NCBI GenBank assembly: GCA_946965045.2
Contig: OX337232.1
Coordinates: forward strand, 2,852,001 to 2,916,000
From: Epithemia pelagica
Lineage: Eukaryota; Bacillariophyta; Bacillariophyceae; Surirellales; Surirellaceae
Reading direction: 5' to 3'
Length of the DNA: 64,000 nucleotides
Position 1 is the first letter of the stretch, and each line of letters starts with the position of its first letter. Positions 10,600-22,755 of this stretch are shown piece by piece. The notes beneath the pieces were generated by a model that saw only the letters and a program-made list of their open reading frames with translations, had not been told where the DNA came from and made no database searches. The position numbers and the translations under genes are program-made.

Positions 10600-11197
10600 A
10601 GCCACTAGATGGTGCTTCCCTGTGCAATATTTATTTTGATGGTACTGGAGAGGTGGTGATTCTCACCACTTCTTCTGTGCCATGTGCGTGACCCCATGTT
10701 TGAGTGCTTTTGCTTTGCCTACATTCTCAGGAACTATTAACTACAACACCATACAACCTTAGAGTGCATATTGTGAAATACAGATTTTTACTTCCGTCTC
10801 TCGTGAGGAACTATTACGATAAATAATAACATACAATCTTAAATGTCGTGAAATACACTAGCTAGTACTTTGCCGTATCTCTTACAAGGCGCAGATGATC
10901 GTATATCGTGAAAGACGGAATTCGTTCCAGTTGCAAGTCCCAGAGAGCGAGCGGCATGGAAAATAATAATAAGAGTTGCGCGCATGTTGATGGAATCGCA
11001 AAGTCCGTTGGAACCTATGGTATCGTTTTGAAAAAATCGCAGGTCTGTTGAAGAACCTGAGGTATTGTTGACGACAACAAGAGATTCCATTCCCTTTCGT
11101 TTTCCAACAACTCTTTTTGGATCCTGCGTGTTTTTTCTTCTCTTATTGTTTCTTTTTGCCTGAGACGGCATCCAAAAAGATGAAGCACAGAGCACTT
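10600..11197. other. Convergent intergenic between P1 and DPM1
   Basis: No gene. It contains an imperfect direct repeat of about 54 bp (10728-10783 and 10805-10857), both copies running from GGAACTATTA to GTGAAATACA, and a weaker trace near 10895-10915. The spacing is about 77 bp. Confidence 0.5.
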
Positions 11198-11953
11198 TTA
11201 GGTATGAAAAAACAAATGAAACAATCCCTTTAGATACAAGACAATTTCTTTGGGTCCCAATTTGGATTCTCCATAGAGTCGATCGACAAAGACAATGGGA
11301 ACTTCCTGGATGCGGTATCCAGCTCGTTGCGCCAAGACGAGAATTTCCATTTGAAAGGCATAGCCGGTACATTGCACTTTGGGCAAGATTTGCACGAGGG
11401 CGGCCCGATCGTACAAGCGAAAACTGCCCGTCAAATCGGTACACTGTCGCGGATTTAGCAAGAAATGCGCCAAGACATTGGCTCCCCGGGAGGTGATTTT
11501 GCGTTTCCAATCCCAACCACACACACCCGCGTCGGGGGACCCCAAAATGTACCGCGAACCGCAGACAATGTCGACTTTTTTCGAGGTCGAATCATCACCA
11601 CTATTATTAGTATGATCCATGAGTTGAATCATTTGGGGAATGTATTTGGGATGATGCGACAAATCGGCATCCATGATAATGATGCGATCGCCCTTGCTCA
11701 CTTGTTGCAAGCCATCCAAATAGGCCGATCCCAAGCCCAACTTTCCGGGTCGTGACAAAATGGCAATCTTGTCCTTCCCATAGACGCGTTGCAATGTTTG
11801 CGCCACCTCCAAGGTCCCATCGGGAGATTGATCGTCGACCACGACAATTTCGTACCGCAGCTTGTGCTGGACAAACATTTGATCCAACAAATAGACCATG
11901 AGGGGTAAATTCTCGCGTTCATTGTATGTGGGCAATATCACGGAATACAACAT
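11198..11953 (-). CDS. DPM1: Dolichol-phosphate mannosyltransferase catalytic subunit
   Basis: A 251-aa family GT2 glycosyltransferase on the minus strand. It transfers mannose from GDP-mannose to dolichol phosphate at the cytosolic face of the ER, feeding N-glycosylation, GPI anchors and O- and C-mannosylation. Seen in the sequence: the N-terminal [12 protein letters not shown] motif (residues 5-16), [11 protein letters not shown] (37-47), the metal-binding DAD (95-97) in [11 protein letters not shown], and the later GSRY and LTGSFRLY blocks. There is no C-terminal membrane segment, so it resembles the short, soluble DPM1 type (human DPM1 is about 260 aa), which works with membrane partners DPM2/DPM3; none is in this window. 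It is single-exon and unrelated in composition to the repetitive genes on either side. Confidence 0.95.
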   Translation of the reverse strand: MLYSVILPTYNERENLPLMVYLLDQMFVQHKLRYEIVVVDDQSPDGTLEVAQTLQRVYGKDKIAILSRPGKLGLGSAYLDGLQQVSKGDRIIIMDADLSHHPKYIPQMIQLMDHTNNSGDDSTSKKVDIVCGSRYILGSPDAGVCGWDWKRKITSRGANVLAHFLLNPRQCTDLTGSFRLYDRAALVQILPKVQCTGYAFQMEILVLAQRAGYRIQEVPIVFVDRLYGESKLGPKEIVLYLKGLFHLFFHT

Positions 11954-12583
11954 GATGATGAGAAAAACCTCTGATGCAGCTGCGCCAATGATGAATCCCT
12001 ACAACCGGTGCAGCAACAACCGCAATGCAACGACTCCACGCAACAAAGGATTCTGAGATGGATATAGATGACCTGACAATGACAACACCCCAAACAGAAT
12101 GCTCGTGGTGTTTGTTTTCAAAAAATCAATCCCCTGTCTTTTCTCTTTCGCTACTGACGCGCGCGCCGGACACGTACTGGGCGCGCGTTTGAATTGGTGC
12201 GACTTAGAAGCTACTCATCGGAACCATGGGGAAACCCACAACCCACGTCATTGTCAGCAGGGAACGGCGGCGATGACGAATGCGACGAGACGACATACTC
12301 AAATATTAAACAGGAAAGAGCCGATCCCTTGGGAGGAGGACTCCATACGTTCCTTGTCGTCCATCCGTCTTGACACTTGTGACAGCAAATACAACCTCCA
12401 GACCGTTTGTTGACTATTCATCTTTGTGTCTTTGGCGAAAGGGACACAGCGATAGTTATCTCCTCTGCAATCATCAGGAAGATAGTCGTCGGAGAGTGTT
12501 TGTTTGAGACAAATCACAAGAGGCAAACGTGACAAGAGATTGAAGTTCCAAAAGACATTGATTGTCAAGTTAGTTTCTACAGA
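11954..12583. other. Divergent intergenic between DPM1 and P2
   Basis: 630 bp shared by two divergent starts, so it must hold both promoters. A CG-rich patch (alternating CGCG runs, about 12157-12190) is visible. No gene or clear TATA box seen. Confidence 0.45.
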
Positions 12584-15500
12584 ATGAAGGTTGGAGATTC
12601 GCTCAGCATGAATCTGGTGCTTGTGGCATTGCCATTGGTGATACTGTCAAGCAGTTGGACCACGATTCAGGCCTTTCAACACCAACATCAAGTCTCGGTG
12701 TCACGACCCTCCAACAGTTGGTTGGCCGCCGAAACCTCGTCGTCGTCCCCCGCTCCTGCCACCACGACAGGAGGAGACACGCCGGATCAGTCGTTGTTTG
12801 CTCGTCGGACCATTCAATTGGCCGATGCGGCCTCGCAGGGCAAATCGCGATGGGGACCTTCGGAAAATCGTCGGGCACAAAATTTGGCCCAAAGCATGGT
12901 TTTGACCAACAGTGCGTCTCCCATTGATCCACCCGCGACACCGGTGGAATTGCAAGACACGGCAATGGTGGGGGCGGCCCGACGCTTGCCGAAACAATGG
13001 GCGGCCCTCCGAGCGCAAGTCACTCAATTGCCGACGCAACCCAAGGAAACGGCAGCTGAACCCGTCGTCGACGATGCTGTGGCCTCCTTGCAGGCCGCCT
13101 TGCCCAAACAATGGGCGGCGTTGCGAGATTTGGTGGGTATGGCCCGTCTTCCTCGACAATGGGCCGCCTTGCGTCAAGAAGCCTCGGAACCAACGACGAC
13201 GGCATCCTCACCCGTGGCGCCACCGTCGTCCTCCTCCTCGTTGCCCCGTCAATGGGCAGCCCTTCGTGAAGAAACCAAGAAGACCGAATTGGCCCGTCCC
13301 TTCTTTGGGGATGTGGTCCAAACGACCACCAAGGAAGAAACACCCGCAGAACAAGTCGTTCCTCAAGAAGAAGCAGCAGCAGCACCGGTCGTGGGTACCG
13401 CCCTCAGTGGCCCTAAACTCTTCGAAGCCCGTACCTTGCAAGTGGCCGCAGCGGCGGAAGCAGGCATGTCGCGATGGGGAGCTCCCGAAAACCGACGGGC
13501 TGCCATGATGGCAGCGGCCTTGGCGGGAACTGCCCCGGCAGTTGCGGTGGAACCAACGCCGGCGGCCGCCACCACGGCCCCTCCGGCCGAAACGGTTCCT
13601 CCCAAGGCCGAGGAATCGGCCGCATTGGTGCCGAAACAAAAACCATCCATTGCCGCCCTTACGCGATCGATGGAATCGCGTTGGAGCAATTTGGCACGAA
13701 GTCCGGCCATGCGGGGAACTTCGTTGCCGATTCGAGCTCAACCCCGACCTCAATTGGCGAGCTTCAACAAATCTTCCTTGCTCACCCGAAACAATTACTT
13801 CCGGTCGCAACGTGTTCTTACGGGTGGCAACACGGCCTTGCCGCCATCGACCACACCCAGTGCCACTCGTCCCAACCAGTTTGCTCGACGAGTCCTCACG
13901 GGTGGCAACACAGCCTTGCCTCCGTCGACGACACCCAGTGCCACTCGTCCCAGCCAGTTTGCTCGACGTGTTCTTACGGGTGGCAACACGGCCTTGCCGC
14001 CGTCGACAACGCCCAATGCCAGTCGTCCCAATCAGTTTGTCCGTAATACGAGATTTGCTCGTGCGATTCCAGCCTCGCGACCCACTCTGGCGTCCCCGTC
14101 GGGATCGATTCGCAATGTCATTAGTCGACGACAAATTAGTGTGAACACCGACGAACAAGCCAGACCCGTCATGGCCGCGGCCGTGATTCGGGGACGCAAG
14201 GCCGCTACTCCTCCCAAGGCCCAGGAGCCCTCGGCTCCACCGGCAGCTCCACCCGTTCCCGTTACGAGCACTCCAGCACCGGCCGCACCACAAGTGCAAG
14301 GTCCACCGGGCAGCAGCGTGGCAACCGCCGCACCAGCACCACCCATTACGGAAGCCGAAGTGCGGGCCTTGTTTAATCTCTGGAACGACGCCTTGGCCAC
14401 ATTGGATTCGACCACTGTGGCGGAACGGTATGCAGCCGATCCCATTCTGCTTCCCACCGTGTCCGATGAACCCCGGACCGATTTTGCCAGCATTAAGGAT
14501 TATTTTGACAACTTTTTGAAACTCCAACCACAAGGTGTGATTGTGGAAGGAAAGGTCAAGATTGGACCCAATTGGGCGCAAGATGCGGGTATCTACGAAT
14601 TCACCATGGGTACGACTGGTGCCAAGGTTCGGGCTCGTTACTCCTTTGTCTACGTGTTTGAAGAGGGAGAATGGAAGATTGCCCATCATCACTCGTCCAC
14701 CATGCCCGAAGCTCCCGAAACGGTACCCACCGAAGATGAAGTCAAGGGGTTCTTCACACTGTGGAATGATGCTCTTGCCACGTGTACGTTTTCCATGGAG
14801 GCACTGTCGTGAGAGCTCAACCGTGCAGTATGTCTCACTCCTCTCTTGTGGTCTCTACCTTTTTATCGAAACAGTGGACTCGGATACTGTCGCACAACGT
14901 TATGCACAGAACGCGGTTTTGTTGCCGACAGTTTCCGATGTACCTCGTACAGACTATGCCAGCATCAAGGACTACTTTGACAACTTTTTGCAGCTCAAAC
15001 CAGAAGGTGTGATTCTAGACAGCTTTGTAACGACGGGAAAGAATTTGTGCAAGGATGTCGGTATTTACGAATTTACCTTGGGTGCGACTGGCGAAAAGGT
15101 TCGGGCTCGGTACTCCTTTGTTTACATCAAGGAAGGAATGGATTGGAAGATTTCTCACCATCATTCGTCCGTTATGCCGGAAGCTCAAGCAAGCAGTGCC
15201 ATCTCGGAAGAAGAAGTGCGGGATCTCTTCACGCTGTGGAACGATGCTCTTGCAACATGTACGTAGTCGAAGATGAGTAATTTGCTTTGATTTCCTGTCC
15301 AGATCTCAATTTTTTTGTTCTTACACCCTCTTGTGCATGCAGTGGACAGCGATAAGGTGGCCAGTCGGTACGCCAAGGAATCAGTGCTTCTCGCTACAGT
15401 ATCCGATGTCCCCCGCACGGACTATGCAAGCAAAAAGGCATACTTTGATGACTTTTTGAAGAAGGAACCCCAGGGTGAAATTTTGGAATCCTTTGTAGAA

Positions 15501-15662
15501 ATTGGCGACGGTTGGTGCAAAGATGTTGGCATTTATGAATTCACAATGGGTACCACTGGTGAAAAGGTCAAGGGTCGCTACTCCTTCCTCTATTCGTTTG
15601 AAGACGGAGAATGGAAGATTTTGCATCACCATTCCTCCATCATGCCCGAGAGCATTTTATAA
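12584..15662 (+). CDS. P2: plastid-targeted QWAALR-repeat protein with three CaMKII-AD/SnoaL-like domains
   Basis: Three exons: 12584-14783, 14875-15258 and 15343-15662, giving 967 aa. Both introns (91 and 84 nt, GTACGT...CAG) are phase 1 and fall after the same ALAT motif. Residues 1-30 are a signal peptide ending QA^FQ, an ASAFAP-type site. Then come two LFxxR...SRWGxxENRR motifs (about 71-105 and 280-314), four LPxQWAALR motifs, and three 26-aa RVLTGGNTALPP repeats. From about residue 587 there are three tandem domains of about 125 aa, each with LFxLWNDALAT, LPTVSDxPRTD, a DAGIYEFTxG or DVGIYEFTxG block and a HHHSS(x)MPE end. These fit the CaMKII association-domain/SnoaL-like (NTF2-like) fold, which commonly oligomerises. 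Splice sites are inferred from domain continuity. Function unknown; a plastid scaffold is plausible. Confidence 0.85.
13811..14044 (+). repeat. Three 78-bp tandem repeats inside P2
   Basis: Units begin at 13811, 13889 and 13967 and encode a 26-aa Thr/Pro/Arg-rich unit containing LTGGNTALPPSTTP and an RPxQFxR end. They differ at few bases, indicating recent expansion. Confidence 0.85.
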
Positions 15663-16249
15663 GCAAACACACACAACGGAAAATCCTCACACGCGGACCA
15701 TAAGCGACTCCGTGGATGACGAGCTTTGGGATCTGTTCCATCATCATGCACGTTGTCCCTTGTAGACCTTTCACTCACAGCCGATTGTGTTATGAATGGT
15801 TAAGCTTTTGTGGATGTATCGAGTTGGGTTGTTTCGTGTTGCGTAGAGAATTTCATTGCATATAAATGGTGGGGAAAGTCACAAGCTATTGCACTTGTAT
15901 ACGTTCGATGGGTTGTGAATGGAGATGAGAAAATGGCGAATGCCGTTTTGCTAGAAATGAGAATGAATGAAAAGATGAGAATGTGCGTAGTATGGACCGT
16001 TACTGTGATTTCCACAATGACGAGCCATATAATGTATAGAGTAAAATGTCGTGTGCGGTAGTCATTATCTGCAAGGAAAGCGCACAAGATGTGTACGGTT
16101 TGCAACACGGGTTCGACTTCTAGAGATGAGACAGTCCACTGTCATTTGCCATGTTCAAGGGATTGCGGATAACCTAGAGGAACTCTCTCTAGCTGCTACT
16201 CTAAAATGACAAAATTATCTTCAAATACTGTGAACTGAGCAACGTCGTC
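15663..16249. other. Intergenic between P2 and 5S copy 2
   Basis: No gene recognised; short open frames only. It includes the P2 3' UTR. Confidence 0.5.
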
Positions 16250-16367
16250 AGGAACGACCATACCACGATGACAGCACCGCTTCCCGTCTGCTCAGCGAAG
16301 TTAAGCATCGTCGGGCCCGGTTAGTACTACGGTGGGGGACCACGTTGGAATCCCGGGTGTTGTTCTT
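16250..16367 (+). rRNA. 5S ribosomal RNA, copy 2
   Basis: A 118-nt 5S rRNA on the plus strand with the same helix I ends as copy 1 (AGGAACGAC / GTTGTTCTT) and followed by TT. It differs from copy 1 by a GGGCCCGG rather than GGGCCCAG segment and shares with it the GGTGGGGGACC box C variant and the CTGCTCAGCG segment. No TATA-like motif is seen at about -28. It is solitary. Confidence 0.93.
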
Positions 16368-17008
16368 TTGAAATTTTGGAGAAGAATCTCACCTTGGAGT
16401 GTCGAGTGTCGATCCTATCGGATGATGGTAAAAAAATACATAGGCTACTCTATCTTTTCTGTTAGGAGGCAGTACAAAATGACGTTTCGAACAAAGGTTC
16501 ATGTCGGCTGTGGGTGTATTGTAGGTGTGTGTCGGCGTTGCGCAAAACCATGCAGGGAGACCATTTTCCCATCAGCATCCTAGGAGCACAATACGGCTAG
16601 CTAGCAGCAGCGATATTGTAGGAGGGGTAGCAAAGAGGATCCATTAAAGACGACCCAATAGCGATTGGATCGTCATACTTCCGAACGACGCCCGAGACTA
16701 CGAAATGCGACATAAAGAACCGACACGAAGGATGACGTCTTTGAAGACCGGCTGATCACATTGCAGACACAAGAGCCTCACAAAAACCAAAACCCACATT
16801 CACTCTGAACTGTTGAATAGTGTGAGTGGCAACGAGAACGACGACAACCACAACAACGTCTTGGAGAGAAACAAGGAAATCATCATTCATTCATCCTCTT
16901 GTTGGAAGGAAAAAAGAAAGGACAGGCAATCGGTAGTGGGAGCATTTCAGAGATTCGCGAAGTAGAGAACAATCTTTCGTCCACAAAAGGAGGAGCCGAA
17001 ATTCCACC
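16368..17008. other. Intergenic between 5S copy 2 and P3
   Basis: No gene recognised. It holds the P3 promoter and 5' UTR; no clear TATA box seen. Confidence 0.5.
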
Positions 17009-20000
17009 ATGCTGACACCTACAATGCCTCCCAAAAGGCGACGACGAATGGAGGCACAGTGGATTGTCCTTGTGCTTCTTGTTCATTGGTACGGTAGTTC
17101 CAATGCCTTTCAACCGTCTGTGGGTGTCGTTTGGCACCCCAACAAACCATCCGTGGTGGATCAGGAAGGGGGGTCCCTCACGTGGACCAACCACCACAAC
17201 AACCACAAGTACATTCGACAAAAGACATGTCACGGCGCTAGTGTTGCCCATGGTTCCAAGTCCCAGGAATCCGCTGACATGAACAATGCAAAGACACGAC
17301 CGAAATTCTGGGAGGACACGAGCGCCAAGACGGCCGAAACGGTCTTGGCTCGATTGCCCAAACAATGGGCCGCGGTTCGACAAGAAGAACGACAACGACA
17401 AGCCGAGACGACGACAAAATCAATACCCCGTCAATGGGCGGCGATGCGGGCCTTTGCGTCCCATCCAGAGCCGGAGAAGGACGTTCCGTCGGGTCGAGCA
17501 CAGGATTCCCATTCAGCGACGGGACACGAATTTCCATATGGAGGAGCAGAGCATCTCCCAGCGTATAGGGCAAAGAATCCGTCATTACCGACCGAACGAA
17601 ACGACCAGTATGACGATTTGTGGGTAGATGAAGAAATGACCACGGCCAGTCAGAGTTTGGATGAGCTTTTTATGACAGATAATATGATGTACCCTGTTCC
17701 AGAAGAACCAAAGGCAACTGTTGCCCATGGTACCATTCCAGACAGCGCCGATGCGTCCATTGGGGAGGAAACCAGTTCCAACGCGGCTTTCATGAATGCG
17801 GACAGTTCCAAACCGTCCTGGATCGTAGACGAGGAAGATGGAGTCATTGTGTGGCTCCCCGAAGATGATATGGAAAAAGTCACGGAAAATCGACCCCAAC
17901 ACCATCTTGAAACACCTGCCGATCAGGTCGCTACCAAAGTCCAAGTCGGATGGTCCCCTGGCGGTGCAGCGAACGACCGCCATGACATTGCCGTAGAATC
18001 CACACGTGTCCACAGCCAACGAGATGTGGAACGATCGCCCTTGTCGTTTCAGAAAAAGAAATCGCTCACTGCCACTCCGTCCGTTTCGGGAACCATTCAT
18101 TCATGGCATGACAAAGTTCGCAGTCCTCGAACGATTCGGAAAACCGTTCCTCGTTGGTCTTCCAACATGAAACCTCAAGAAATTTCGGCATTTCCAGAAG
18201 GACATGTCGGTCCGACGGATGAGAATACGTATCCAATTCATACTAAACGCGAATTTGCGGAAGGAAATGTCCGTCCAACTCAGAATACGTATCCGATTCC
18301 TCTGAAAAGCACAATCACGCGCCGACTTTCTCTAATGGACCGTGAAAGCCCCATGGAAGGTCACCCGTCCATTGTTGTGGTTCACGCAGTTGAGCCAGAG
18401 GACACTTCATCATGGCCTGCACCCACCCGAGGATTCCGTTACCGGCAAGTTGCTGTCAGCAGCGAGGATGAGCACCCATTAAAAGTGGGTCCTGATTACC
18501 AAGACCAAGAGAAGAATATCGTGAGTGCCACCAAGCAAGTTACTCCTAGCAACGATGATGAAAGACCGCTTAAAGTGGGTCCAGATTACCAAGACAACCC
18601 CGCCATTGGTGCCAGGCGTCAGATTACTGTAAGCAACGATGATGAAAGACCCTTGAAAGTGGGTCCGGATTACCAGCATTACGAAAATGGCACGAGTGCC
18701 AGGCTGCAAGTTCCGGTACGCAATGATGACGAGAGGCCTCTTCAAGTGGGCCCTGATTACCAAGAACGCGAGACTGTCTCTAAGGCCAGAATGCAAGATG
18801 CTGAGAGCAACAACGATGAACAGCCATTGAAAGTGGGGCCAGATTACCAAGGCAATGACAATGTCACTGGTGCCAGAATGCAGGTTCCGGAAAGCAACAA
18901 CGACGAGCAGCCGTTAAAGGTGGGTCCTGATTACCAAGGCAATGACAACGTCACTGGTGCCAGGGTAAACGTCCCTGTAAGCAACGACGATGAGAGACCC
19001 TTGAAAGTGGGTCCTGATTACAAAGATCACGAAAATATAACTGGTGCCAGAATGCAAGTTCTGGAAAGCAACAGCGATGAACAGCCGTTAAAGGTGGGTC
19101 CTGATTATCAAGATCATGAGAATATCACTGGTACCAAGATGGAAGTTCCGGAAAGCAACAACGACGAGCAGCCGTTAAAGGTGGGTCCTGATTATCAAGA
19201 TCATGAGAATATCACTGGTGCCAAGATGCAAGTTCCGGAAAGCAACAACGATGAACAGCCGTTAAAGGTGGGTCCTGATTATCAAGATCATGAGAATATC
19301 ACTGGTGCCAAGATGCAAGTTCCGGAAAGCAACAACGACGAGCAGCCGTTGAAGGTGGGTCCTGATTACCAAGACGAGGATAATAATTTTCTTCGTGCCA
19401 AGTTGGAAGCTGCTTTGAGCAACGATGATGAGCGCCCTTTGAAAGTGGGTCCTGATTACCAAGACCAGGACAACATCACTGGTGCCAAGTTAGAAGTTCC
19501 TGTAAGCAACGACGATGAGCGCCCTTTGAAAGTGGGTCCTGATTACCAAGACCAGGACAATATCACTGGTGCCAAGTTGGAAGTTCCCGTAAGCAACGAC
19601 GATGAGAGACCCTTGAAAGTGGGTCCTGATTACCAAGACCAGGACAACATCACTGGTGCCAAGTTGGAAGTTCCTGTAAGCAACGACGATGAGAGACCCT
19701 TGAAAGTGGGTCCCGATTACCAAGACGAGGATAATAATTTTCTTCGTGCCAAGTTGGAAGCTGCTTTTAGCAACGACGATGAGCGACCTTTGAAAGTGGG
19801 TCCTGATTACCAAGATGACGAGTATATCAGTGGTTTGAGCTGGAAACTTCCTGTGAGCAACGATGATCAGAAGCCATTAAAGGTGGGTCCTGATTACCAC
19901 GAGGACGATATCAGTTTTGTCCCTGACAGGTTGGAAGTTGCTTCGAGCAACGATGATGAGCGCCCTTTGAAAGTTGGCGCTGATTTTCAAGACCATGACC

Positions 20001-22755
20001 ATGACGACATCAGTGGTGCGACGTGGCAAGTTCCTGAGAGCAACGATGATGAAAGACCCTTGAAAGTGGGTCCTGATTACCACGAGGACGATAAGAATTT
20101 TGTCCGTGCCAGGTTGGAAGCTGCTTCGAGCAACGACGATGAGCGCCCTTTGAAAGTGGGCCCTGACTACCATGACCATGACGACATCGGCGGTGCGACG
20201 TGGCAAGTTCCTGAGAGCAACGATGATCAAAGACCCTTGAAAGTGGGGCCTGTTTACCAAGACGACGATAAGAATTTTGTCTGTGCCAGGTTGGAAGCTG
20301 CTTCGAGCAACGACGATGGGCGCCCTTTGAAAGTTGGTCCTGACTACCAAGACCATGACGACATCGGTGGTGCGAGTTGGCAAGTTTCTGAGAGCAACGA
20401 TGATGAAAGACCCTTGAAAGTGGGACCTGTTCACCTAGACGGCGATAAGAATTTTGTTCGTGCCAGGTTTCAAGCTGCTTGGAGCAACGATGATGAGCGA
20501 CCTTTGAAAGTGGGTCCTGATTACGAAAACGGCCCTGTCGTTGGTACTAGGTTGAAAACGGCATTGAGCAACGACGATGAGCAACCCTTGAAAGTGGGTC
20601 CTGATTACCAACAAGACGATAAGAATCTTTTACGTTCTAAGTTGAAAGCTGCTTTTAGCAATGACGATGAGCATCCGTTGAAAGTAGACCCTGACTACCA
20701 ACAAGACGATAAGAATCTTTTACGTTCCAAGTTGAAAGCGGCTTTGAGCAACGATGATAAGCGTCCTTTGAAAGTGGGTCCTGATTATCAGAACGACCGT
20801 GTCGCGGGAGCCAGGTTGCAAACTCCTCCGAGTAACGATGATGAACGACCGTTGAAAGTAGGCCCTGATTACCAAAATGACCGTGTCACTATGGACAAGA
20901 TTGCGTCTATAAGACACGGATCTTTGCGTTTCAGGGAGAAAACGAGTGGTCGTGTCCGGAACCAAAGGGAAATGGACAGTACAGTTGCGGTATTACAGGC
21001 CGCACCGTCTATCACGGAAGCTCAAGTTCGTTCTCTGTTTGATCATTGGAATGACGCGTTGGCGACCTTGAACTCAACTACGGTGGCAAATTGCTATGCA
21101 GTGGAACCAATCCTACTCCCAACCGTGTCAGATGAGCCTCGAACAGACTTCCAAAGTATCAAGGAATATTTTGACACATTTTTGAAACTGGAACCTCAAG
21201 GCGTCATCATGGATGGCAAAATCAACATTGGACCTGGTTGGGCGCAGGATGCTGGTATCTACGAGTTCACAATGGGTGCAACTGGTACCAAGGTAAAGGC
21301 TCGATACTCTTTCCTTTATGTATACGAAGGCGGGGAATGGAAAATAGCGCATCATCATTCCTCCACAATGCCAGAAAGCTTGGAAAAGACACAAATCACT
21401 TCGGAGGAGTGTAAAGGTCTCTTTGATCTTTGGAACAATGCTCTTGCTACTTGTAAGTTCGATGCTTTCGGATTTTCTCAGTGACGTGAGCTCTTGGCTT
21501 GTCTGGACAGAACAACAGGGTACATCTCACACGTGTGTTCTGCCAACCTTTACACTTTCGCCACAGTGGACTCTGAGAATGTGGCCAAACGCTACGCGAG
21601 CAACGCCGTTCTTCTCCCTTCGGTCTCAGATGTTCCTCGAACGGACCATGCTAGTATCAAAGAGTATTTCGACACGTTCTTGAAACTGAAACCTCAAGGT
21701 GTTATTTTGGAAAGTTTTGCTACCACTGGTAGTGATTGGTGCAAGGATGTCGGTATATATGAATTCACCATGGGAGAAACTGGCGAAAAGATCAAAGCCC
21801 GGTATTCATTTGTCTACGTCAAAGAAATGGGGGAATGGAAAATTACACACCATCACTCATCCCCAATGCCCGAATCTGACACAGTACAAAAGCTATCAGA
21901 ACAAGAAGTGAGAAACCTTTTTAATGTTTGGAATGATGCACTGGCAACTCGTAAGTCTTCTTTTCATGGCCTTGAATCACATGCCTACCAGAGTTGTATC
22001 TTATCAGTTGCTTTCTCTGTGTTTCCTGCATCGGCATGAAATGTTTGTTATCTGGATGATCTACAGTCGAAAGTGATACAGTCGCCAATAGATACGCAAA
22101 AGACTCAGTCCTTCTTCCTACGGTTTCCGATGTACCTCGAACGGACTATGAAAGCAAGAAGGAATACTTTGACGTCTTCTTGAAAAGTAAACCGCAGGGA
22201 GAGATTATCGAGTCATTTGTAGAAACTGGAAATGGATGGTGCAAGGACGTTGGAATTTATGAATTCACAATGGGCACAACGGGCCAAAAAGTCAAAGGAC
22301 GGTATTCCTTTGTCTATACGTTGGAAGATGGGGAATGGAAAATTTTGCACCACCATTCCTCTGTCATGCCCGAGACCATACTAACGCCGTCCATGACGGA
22401 CGAGGAAAAGTCGATTCGTTCCTTGTTTGACGAATGGAATGACGCGTTAGCGACGTTGGATTCCGAGAAGGTAGCCCAGCTGTATGCCTCCGATCCCATC
22501 TTCTTGCCCGCAGGGCCGGAGGAGCCACGAACGGACTTTGCCGGTATTCAGGAGTATTTCGACACCTTTTTGAAATTAAAGCCCCACGCCAAGATTCTCG
22601 AGGGAAAAATCACCTTGGGAGACAATTGGGCCCAAGATGCCGGTGTGTATGAAATGACAATCGCAGCTACGGGGGACACGGTCCAAATTCGTTACTCGTT
22701 TCTCTATGTGTTGGAGGATGGAAAATGGAAGATTGCGCATCATCACAATGAGTAA
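17009..22755 (+). CDS. P3: plastid-targeted protein with 28 PLKVGPDYQ repeats and four CaMKII-AD/SnoaL-like domains
   Basis: Three exons: 17009-21452, 21567-21950 and 22067-22755, giving 1838 aa. Introns of 114 and 116 nt (GTAAGT...CAG) are phase 1 after ALAT, as in P2, and exon 2 is again exactly 384 nt. The N-terminus has a signal peptide ending NA^FQPS (A33^F34). Two QWAA motifs (LPKQWAAVR, IPRQWAAMR) follow near residue 115. Residues about 484-1303 are 28 tandem repeats of about 29 aa with the core SNDDERPLKVGPDYQ, very acidic and likely disordered. The C-terminus has four domains like those of P2; domains 3 and 4 share one exon without an intron between them. The ATG at 17009 has a good context (CCACCATG). 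No catalytic motif is evident. It is probably a paralogue of P2 with a different spacer array. Confidence 0.85.
18458..20917 (+). repeat. 28 tandem repeats of about 87 bp inside P3
   Basis: Each unit encodes SN(D/N)DE(R/Q)PLKVGPDYQ followed by a variable 13-16 aa half. Variable halves fall into classes (DxxNITGAKxEVPV, EDNNFLRAKLEAA, HDDIGGATWQVPE, NDRVAGARLQ), and several neighbours are nearly identical, for example at about 19085-19350 and 19430-19690. This points to both old and recent expansions. Confidence 0.9.

Noticed and set aside
16109-16125. GGTTCGA, a tRNA T-arm-like motif
   Set aside because: The surrounding sequence does not fold into acceptor, D and anticodon arms; no tRNA gene was found in the window by eye.
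18458-20917. A CRISPR-like array because of regular repeat spacing
   Set aside because: The repeats are in-frame coding units inside P3, with no unique spacers of constant size and no palindromic repeat.
17009-22755. Reading the domains of P3 after 21484 as separate genes
   Set aside because: The splice sites GTAAGT...CAG join them in frame at the same ALAT phase-1 position as in P2, so they are exons of one gene.
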